Below, piece after piece: positions 57,541 to 64,000 of a stretch of DNA of 64,000 bases; within the stretch, counting starts at the first letter, position 1, and every line of letters begins with the position of its first letter. The stretch is taken from positions 41,939,912-42,003,911 of the forward strand of contig CP136064.1 in NCBI GenBank assembly GCA_032622095.1. Direction: 5' to 3'. The translations under genes were made by a program, and so were the position numbers. The notes below the pieces were generated by a model. That model searched no databases. It saw only the letters and a list, made by a program, of their open reading frames with translations, and had not been told where the DNA came from. The stretch comes from Siphonodentalium dalli (lineage: Eukaryota; Mollusca; Scaphopoda; Gadilida; Siphonodentaliidae).

Positions 57541-58400
57541 TTTTTAGCTCACCTGAGACAAAGTCTCCGGTGGAGCTATAGTCATCACTCCTCGTCCGTC
57601 GTCCGTCCGTCCGTCTGTCTGTCCGTCTGTCCGTCTGTCCGTCCGTCAACTTTTTTAAAAACATCTTCTCCTCTGAAACCATCATACCGTATTGGTTCAT
57701 ATTTGGTGTGGATGTTCCCTAGGTAACTCTCATTCAGATTTGTTCAAATGAGGTCACTGGGTCAAATAGTTGCGAAGCCAGGGCCATAACTCTATTCCTC
57801 CATAGTAATTCTTACAACGACTTCTTGTTCAGAACCATTGGGCCGATTTAGCTAATATTTGGTATGGAGGGTCCTTGGGTCACTGGTGTTCAGATTTGTT
57901 CAAATGAGGTCACCCGGTCAATTAGTTGAGAAACCAGGGCCATAACTCATAGTGATTCTTACAATGACTTCTTCTAAAAAAATATTTGGCCGATTTAGCT
58001 TATATTTGGTACATAGATACCTTGGGTGACTGGGGTTCAGATTTGTTCAAATGGGGTCACTGGGTCAAATAGGGGCAGAGCCAGGGACATAACTTTAAAA
58101 ACAAAAAATTTTATTTTTGCATTTTGACCTTTAATTTTTGTTTAGGACACATCACAGCCTCATATTTCTTACCTAGATTTTTCTTAGCATGTTCTTCATC
58201 TGTATGGATTTTGGTATTGTTTACCCCTTCCACTCTTGTTTTGATATAGAATTCATCCAAGACAGGATTACTCAAACATTTTTCATCTGATCAACACCAA
58301 ATTTGGTATATGAATTTTTGACACTTATATACAGATCAAGTTAAAATATGGGTTTGATCCGATATATTTTAACAGAGTTATGGCCCTTTATAATTCAGAC
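57541..58400 (+). repeat. Repeat R copy 4, with a Q-type module at its end
   Basis: Head hairpin TAGCTCACCTGAGAC facing GTCTCCGGTGGAGCTA, then GTCCGTCCGTCCGTCTGTCT, then R modules (GGTCACTGGGTCAAATAG, GCCAGGGCCATAACTC). At 58259-58400 a family Q module follows (GAGTTATGGCCCTTTATAAT), so this copy combines two families. Confidence 0.72.
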
Positions 58401-58619
58401 CTCTTTGCTATGCACTATTAATTTTTAAGAGAACACTGAAGCCTGCATTATTGAAAAAGCCAATTTATCATAGTGTGGTCACCCGATATTCTTGCTTCAG
58501 ACTGCTTGCTTCAGACCAGTTTGCCATCTGTCATTACATGACATGACATTAGCTAAACAACTATTCTACCAGTCTACAATGAATAGTCCATTGTTCATTT
58601 CTCCAAGCCTGGACATAGT

Positions 58620-59419
58620 GTGTCTGACATTTGCAGAATGAAGTCCCCAGATGGTGAATTTAGTGTTGCTACCCCATACAGCAGGCTAGCATCACCAAAT
58701 ACACCCTCAATTACCTTATTCTGCTTAGGCCTCATCTTCTGGGACAATTTTTTTTAAACATTTGAAAAAAAGTGACACCATTATATATAACATCTGCAGA
58801 GTTATGAAACTTTACTCTTTAATGAAATTATGGAAACATTCCACCCTCCCCCACCCACCCCCTCCCACATGGCCCAGGCTCAACCCTGCCATCAACCAAC
58901 ATCCCTTCCAAGCCATATCACCTCTCAATTTAATACCTCTTCTCACCACAGAGGCATATATAGGTACAGGTCATTAATTATATAAACTGGCCAGATGACA
59001 TGTATTATTCTAATCTAAACATATCTGTAGCAATTTAACAGAATGAGGTCCCCAGAGGGTGAATTTAGTTATGCTACCCTGCACAGCAGTCTAGTATCAC
59101 CAAATACACTAGTCAGGGTCCTCATTCTGCTCAGGCCTCATCTTCTGGGAAGTATATAGGCACTTAAATTGACATTTTTACTTAATTTAGCCCTTATGTT
59201 TAGTTTCTATATCCCCTAATTTGTGAATATAAAATGCATAATTGAGGTGGCCAATGGGTGCACATCACCAACTTTAACTGGAGAACTTCAATCTAATGCT
59301 ATGTCTCCCATAGCAGTTGAGGCCTACACAGAATGAGGTCCCCAGAGGGTGAATTTGGTGATGCTAGCCCGCATTGCAGGATTGTGTCATTAAATTCACC
59401 CTTTGGGGACCTCATTCTG
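58620..59419. repeat. Family P cluster with a 91-bp palindrome
   Basis: P blocks (CAGAATGAGGTCCCCAGAGG, GTGAATTTAG, TGCTACCC, CCTCATTCTGC) occur near 58636, 59040 and 59329. The last, 59329-59419, is a compact palindrome whose ends are CAGAATGAGGTCC and GGACCTCATTCTG. Confidence 0.68.
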
Positions 59420-59529
59420 CAAATGTCAGACAATTTGTTCAGGCTTGTCTGTTCGAATATTATGTTCTTAACCACCTGTATCCAGTTGAACTCATTATAC
59501 CCTGATTTTGCAAAGAAAACTTGGGGGGG

Positions 59530-60540
59530 GGATATTGGATTGAATTTGTCAGTCTCTATGTCAGACTGTTCTCCCATCCATCCATCTGTCATTATGTCTC
59601 TATCCGTCCATCAATTGTTTTCTTCTCCAGATACATATTAAAGACCAAATGGGTTTATATATTTAGGTGTGGATGTCCCCCAGGTGACTCACATTCAGAT
59701 TTGTTCAAATGAGTTCATCAGGTCAAATAGGTGAGAAGTCAGGGCCATAACTCTTTCCTTCCATAGTAATTCTTAAAACAATTTCTTCTCAAGAACCATC
59801 TGGACTATTTAGATTATGTTTGGTATGGATGGTCCTTCAGTGACTGGGGTTTAGATTTTTTCAGATTTGGTCATTTTAGGAAAATCAGTTCAGTTCAACT
59901 CTTAAAATCTAATGTCTGAAATTACCAAATGAATGGATCTCATAGATGGGGATAATGTTTGTTCAAATAGGGGCGGAGATAAGAGATTTAATTACCAACC
60001 AGCCACCCTACCCGTGCTCCGGTGGAGCTATAGTCATCACTCCTCGTCCGTCCATCGTCTGTCCGTCCATCCGTCCGACAACAATTATTTGAACATCTAC
60101 TCTGGAACCATAAGACCAAATGGGTTCATATTTGGTGTGGATATTCCCTAGGTGATTCTCATTCGATTTGTTCAAATGCGGTCACTGGGTCAAATAGTTG
60201 CGAAGCCAGGGCCATAACTCTTTCCCACCATAGTAATTCTTTTAAACATCTTCAGAACAATAAGACCGAATGGTTTCATATTTGGTGTGGATGTTCCCTA
60301 GGTGACTCACATTCAGATTTGTTCGAATGAGTTCACTTGAAATAGTTGCGAAGCCAGGGCCATAACTCTTTCCCTCCATAGTATTCTTAAAGTGACTTCT
60401 TCTCAAATACCATCAGGCTATATGGGTTCATATTTGGTATGAAGGATCCTTGGGTGACTGGGGTTCAGATTTGTTCAAATCAGGTCACTGGGTCAAATGT
60501 GGGCGGGGCCAGGGACATAACTCCAAATTTTTTGTTTTAG
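59530..60540 (+). repeat. Repeat R copies 5 and 6
   Basis: One run begins with TCCATCCATCTGTC near 59574; a second has the head remnant CCGGTGGAGCTATAGTCATC near 60019 and the tract GTCCGTCCATC. Standard modules follow both. Confidence 0.68.
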
Positions 60541-60677
60541 ATTTAACTCTTTAGATATCTACTTCTTTTAAAGTGATTATGAAAAGTTCTGACTGTTGTG
60601 GTCTCCAGAGTCCCAGTCTTATCAGTCTTTGCAGTCTGGTGAGCGACCCCACAGTCATTGACTGTCTTGTTTTAAAC

Positions 60678-60780
60678 TGCACCCTGCCCCCTTGAATAAG
60701 GTTTGCAGAATTCTATTTGCACCCCACCCCCTTGAATAAGGTTTGCAGAATTCTATTTGCACCCCACCCCCTTGAATTAT
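60678..60780 (+). repeat. 40-bp tandem repeat
   Basis: CCCCCTTGAATAAGGTTTGC and AGAATTCTATTTGCACC repeat about 2.5 times with near identity. Confidence 0.85.
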
Positions 60781-60854
60781 ATTTTCATCCACCCCCCACC
60801 CCCTTGGTTCCAACTGGTACCTCAAACCTTCTAAATTTCCAAACTTGACACCTC

Positions 60855-61047
60855 TACAGTAATGCCCTAATTAATCGACTCCATAACCACAGCAGAATTA
60901 TGGGTAATTTTGCAGGATTTAGTCGGAAATATGGCTCATTGAGAGCTTTCCGGTGAATGGCAACAAGCCATATTTCCGACTAAATCCTGAAAAATTACCC
61001 ATAATTATGCTGTGGTTATGGAGTCGATTAATTAGGGCATTACTGTA
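60855..61047. mobile_element. Family F MITE copy 3 (Tc1/mariner-like)
   Basis: TA at 60855-60856 and 61046-61047; CAGTAATGCCCTAATTAATC and its complement. The arms of about 85 bp are nearly perfect, with a small centre. Confidence 0.88.
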
Positions 61048-61612
61048 TATGCAACTGACGGCCATTTCAGACAAAAAATATGCTACCGTTGGCCTAATAA
61101 CAACTCATGTTTATTGGAGAATTGTTTTGACAATTTCCAGACATGTTTAGGATCACTTCTAGATGGGAGCTAGTTGAAGTTGAACCGCACAGCATGTCTT
61201 TAAAGTGATGTGAAACACTCCGGCAGGGTGATCAAATGGATATGGAGAATAATCTTGCTCAAAGTAGTTATTTTTTACGAATATTAATCCAAATGGACAA
61301 CACACACTGTCATTCTTATGTATTAATTAAATGCAATGACTCTGGATGGCGAAATCGTTTACGTTCGTTTATCGCCGATTGTTGTGTCCCGAACTGAGGT
61401 GTAAATATTTACAATTAAGCGTAGTTCAGAGGAGGTTTTCTATGGAGTGGTATGGTCGATTCAATTGAAATTTTCGGTGATCTTGGTAGAATGATACATT
61501 TCCCAGGTTGACATAGCGCATGAGTACTAACCTATAAATTTATCGCACTCGAACGAGTCCATAATATGTCTTTAATTCAGCAGTGATTTACTCCACAGGA
61601 CCAGTGAAGAAG
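61048..61612. other. 5' flank of the BTB gene; no exon recognised
   Basis: An O-type block (TCTAGATGGGAGC) lies near 61159. A CTCCACAG acceptor-like site at 61591-61598 could start the exon at 61599, giving a short 5' untranslated part before the ATG. Confidence 0.35.
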
Positions 61613-61750
61613 ATGGCGGAGTCGCACGCCCATATACAGCGAGTACAAGCGGAGGGGTATGGTGACATGGTCATAAAGCAGCTCAGCAAGCTGCGAATCA
61701 ACAACGAACTCTGTGATTTCAAAGTCTCGGCAGAAGGCAAGGTGTTCGAA
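61613..61750 (+). CDS. BTB-domain (Kelch-like) protein, first coding exon
   Basis: Forty-six codons from AAGATGGCG (a good eukaryotic start context) to a GAA|GTAAGC donor in phase 0. The peptide begins [20 protein letters not shown]. Then follow [20 protein letters not shown] and VFE: the 'L-cD-v-x-x-x-x-x-g-x-x-F' opening of a BTB/POZ domain, with C34 and D35. The domain would continue in the next exon with the 'AH(R/K)xVLAA' segment. Kelch-like proteins of this type are usually adaptors for cullin-3 ubiquitin ligases, but Kelch repeats are not visible here, so only the BTB call is supported. The following exons were not recognised before the window ends. Confidence 0.75.
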
Positions 61751-61920
61751 GTAAGCTAGTTCGAAAACTGCGAACTATATAATTATGTTCGACGTTTTAG
61801 ATTTAAGTTTCTACTGAAATAACCTTTGTTTACCACCATACTGGATTCGTTCAATCAGTTATAAAGTTATACATTGCAAATTGGAATGGTCTATTATTCA
61901 TCTGGAAGGATGTTAAGAAT

Positions 61921-62361
61921 ATATGTGACCCGCCATATCAAATCCAGTCGTAAGTCGGGATTTTTTTTACCCTGTGCCAATGCATTCTCTTATATATGCG
62001 AGTCGACCATAGGTCGCCTCGCATATATAAGGGAATGCATTGGCCTAACAATTTTTTATCATTTTAAAAAAATAAATGTTTCTTACAATTTTTAGGACAT
62101 AAAATAAAAAACATCCATTACCCTGCAGGGAGCCCCACACATATATAGAAGCATATAGAAGAGTGTCGTCTGCTCATGTTTGTCTGGGGCTCTGTATGGG
62201 TGAAATTATAAAATTGTTAAAGAATACAAGAAAAAATTATTAAAATTGTTAGGCCAATGCATTCTCTTATATATGGTCGACTCGCATATATAAGAGAATG
62301 CATTGGCACAGAGTAAAAAAATCCCGACTTACGACTGGATTTGATATGGCGGGTCACATAT
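61921..62361 (-). mobile_element. Family B MITE copy 7
   Basis: ATAT at 61921-61924 and 62358-62361 with GTGACCCGCC ends. The right hairpin has lost one side of its stem (TTATATATGGTCGACTCGC). It lies in the first intron of the BTB gene if that gene continues rightward. Confidence 0.9.
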
Positions 62362-62371
62362 AGAGCGCATT

Positions 62372-62487
62372 AGTGTTTTTTGCACTAATCCATGGCTCAA
62401 ATTCATTCATTTGTTGGATATATTATGTTTAGTATAAAAGGAGATGGTCCCATAAATGTCCGGATTTAGTGTACAGTCCGTCTTTAA
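62372..62487 (+). mobile_element. Family C right arm (TTAA-type)
   Basis: GCACTAATCCATGGCTCAAA, GTATAAAAGGAGATGGTCCC and TTAGTGTACAGTCCGTCT are followed by TTAA (62484-62487), matching the right end of 48613-49450. The left half is missing. Confidence 0.75.
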
Positions 62488-62787
62488 CTCCTTGCCATCT
62501 GATTTGATCATTCAGGTGTATGTCATTGATTGCAGTTGATTGTGTTTATATTTCATGGCGCAGTTTATGATGGCACACCCTGACCTTTACAGTGAGGGTC
62601 ATTTGGTTTATTTGATTTAAATATTAACCTCGTCCACCAATTTCTTTGACACAATGTGATAATTAAATATTGTTCACCCGATCACTCATATAATCACATC
62701 CAGGTTGACCATGTATTGATTTTGGTATCGATTGATTGAGGAGAAAAAAAATATTTGCTATAGATTGTTGCTACCCACTGTATATTG

Positions 62788-63601
62788 TTAGTGTCGTCGC
62801 ATACGATCCCGATTGTTCCCGATTAATCCGGCTGCCGGATAAATCGGGGACAATCGGGACCGTGTGCGCCTAACTTTGGAGCGGTTTTTGTCTGATACGA
62901 TTTAATCGGACCGATCAAACTGAGTTTGATTTCATCAGGAAAATCCGGCTCGTGACGATGGCAACGCGCGTGTTTTGCTTGTCACATGTCCGTCACATGA
63001 CCAAAACCTCATTCAAAATGTCGGAATAGTTAGCGGCGACCGCTATTCGAAATTAAATCAAGAATTCTGATCGATCGACATATATAAGGAACAACGGCTG
63101 GTAGACCTGTGGCCAGAAAATGAGTGCCTGTACAATAATCGCAACCAGAGGGCGGCAGTTATGGAATGGTCTATTGCGCCAATTTATGGCTATTGCTCTT
63201 GACCTCAATATATTACTAATATATTTATTTAGTTTATTTATTATTATTAATAAATATTACTAGTCTTTAGAAATACATATTAATATAAATCACCATGACT
63301 AGCTATAGTAACTGGCTAGATAGGCTGACCACACCAGTTGGCTATATACTACACAGTCTTATAGTAAACTTAGCGTGTATACATTTGCTCCCAGACTCGC
63401 GCACGGTACCAGCGCGTCTAGCAATTGTACTTATTTACGACTGTATACTACAGTGACCATAGCATGCATATGACCGGAGTGAAAATCCGACTCGTGTGCG
63501 TTGACCCCCCCCCCCCCCCCCCCCCCCGATTTTATCGGGCCCGATTTATCCGACAGCCGGATTTAACCGGGCACAATCGGGATCGTGTGCACTGACACTT
63601 A
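62788..63601. mobile_element. Element K with TTA target duplication
   Basis: TTA at 62788-62790 and 63599-63601. Ends of about 58 bp start GTGTCGTCGCATACGATCCC and GTGTCAGTGCACACGATCCC (right end read inward) and include CGGATAAATCGGG. Three-base TTA duplications fit PIF/Harbinger. The interior has a poly-C run but no transposase. Confidence 0.78.
63507..63527 (+). repeat. Poly-C tract inside element K
   Basis: A run of about 21 cytosines next to the right terminal repeat. Exact length is likely to be uncertain. Confidence 0.8.
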
Positions 63602-63803
63602 ATGAGCCGGATCAAGTTGCATGTACCGGTTGTTGCTTTTTGCGCGTATTTCAAACTATTTAGCAGCCTATATGCCAGTTCCTCTATAGTATGCACTTGT
63701 CCGTGGTTGAGGTGGGTAAGAGAGATAAAGTATTATAATGATCTATAATGATAATGTCTAATCATGGTATGACAAAATATTATCATGCCATGATAAATGC
63801 ACA

Positions 63804-63966
63804 TTATCGGTACAGTGAAGTGATGTGGGCTGCAGTATCACGCCGAGTTGACGATGTCAGATCGCCGTATCAAACGAGCTGCCACAGGCAGCGAGTTTGA
63901 TGCGGCGATCTGACATCGTCAACGAGACGTGATACTGCAGCCCACATCACTTCACTGTACCGATAA
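63804..63966. repeat. 163-bp near-perfect palindrome Z
   Basis: Arms of about 75 bp (TTATCGGTACAGTGAAGTGA through GATGTCAGATCGCCG) with a small centre around CTGCCACAGGCAG. No long target duplication is obvious. Probably a fold-back element. Confidence 0.85.
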
Positions 63967-64000
63967 AGCGTTTATTATATGACACATTTTTGGTTCATCC

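Overview
This window is intron- and repeat-rich animal DNA, most likely from a mollusc and probably a bivalve. Three spliced exons encode the carboxy-terminal part of a molluscan-type myosin essential light chain. The window is also full of hairpin-headed, internally tandem repeats whose layout resembles the bivalve 'pearl'/Helentron-like elements. There are no operons, no bacterial-type genes, no CRISPR array, and I recognised no tRNA or rRNA gene. Most open frames are chance frames in AT-rich repeats.

Host genes are sparse. The myosin essential light chain gene runs on the + strand with exons at 2218-2385, 3228-3314 and 7202-7245; its amino-terminal exons lie upstream or were not recognised. 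A second + strand gene begins near the other end, at 61613-61750, with the first coding exon of a BTB-domain (Kelch-like) protein; the rest lies beyond what I can recognise. About 54 kb between them holds no host gene I can support.

Two LINE (non-LTR) retrotransposons lie on the - strand. One (about 9.5-11.5 kb) is decayed. The other (11683-14443) is a cleanly 5'-truncated insertion with a 13-bp target duplication and one unbroken reverse-transcriptase frame of about 880 codons. It lacks the endonuclease domain.

The rest is a dense, nested landscape of small non-autonomous DNA transposons, which I grouped by termini and target duplications read directly: family A (TTAA, five copies), family B (ATAT, six copies plus one deleted derivative), TTAA-flanked families C, I, T, U and V, a Tc1/mariner-like TA family F, a family with TAGATCATG termini and perfect 9-bp duplications (H/J), a TTA family K, and palindromic families E, G, L, M, P and AA. 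Families A and B have unrelated ends but share the same internal core: two near-perfect 69-bp hairpins, themselves arranged as an inverted repeat. A free copy of this core (D) sits in a myosin intron. Several insertions interrupt other repeats, so intact relatives act as empty sites and give a relative insertion order.

A third layer is made of longer dispersed repeats (Q, R, S, X, O). Several begin with a hairpin of about 30 nt and a GTCCGTCCGT tract, continue with tandem 100-170 bp modules, and in Q and R share a CTCTCGTT end. True satellites include a perfect 24-bp array (34847-35115) and a higher-order inverted array (52690-54256). Family letters are mine. Superfamily names are inferences from termini and duplication length, not database results.
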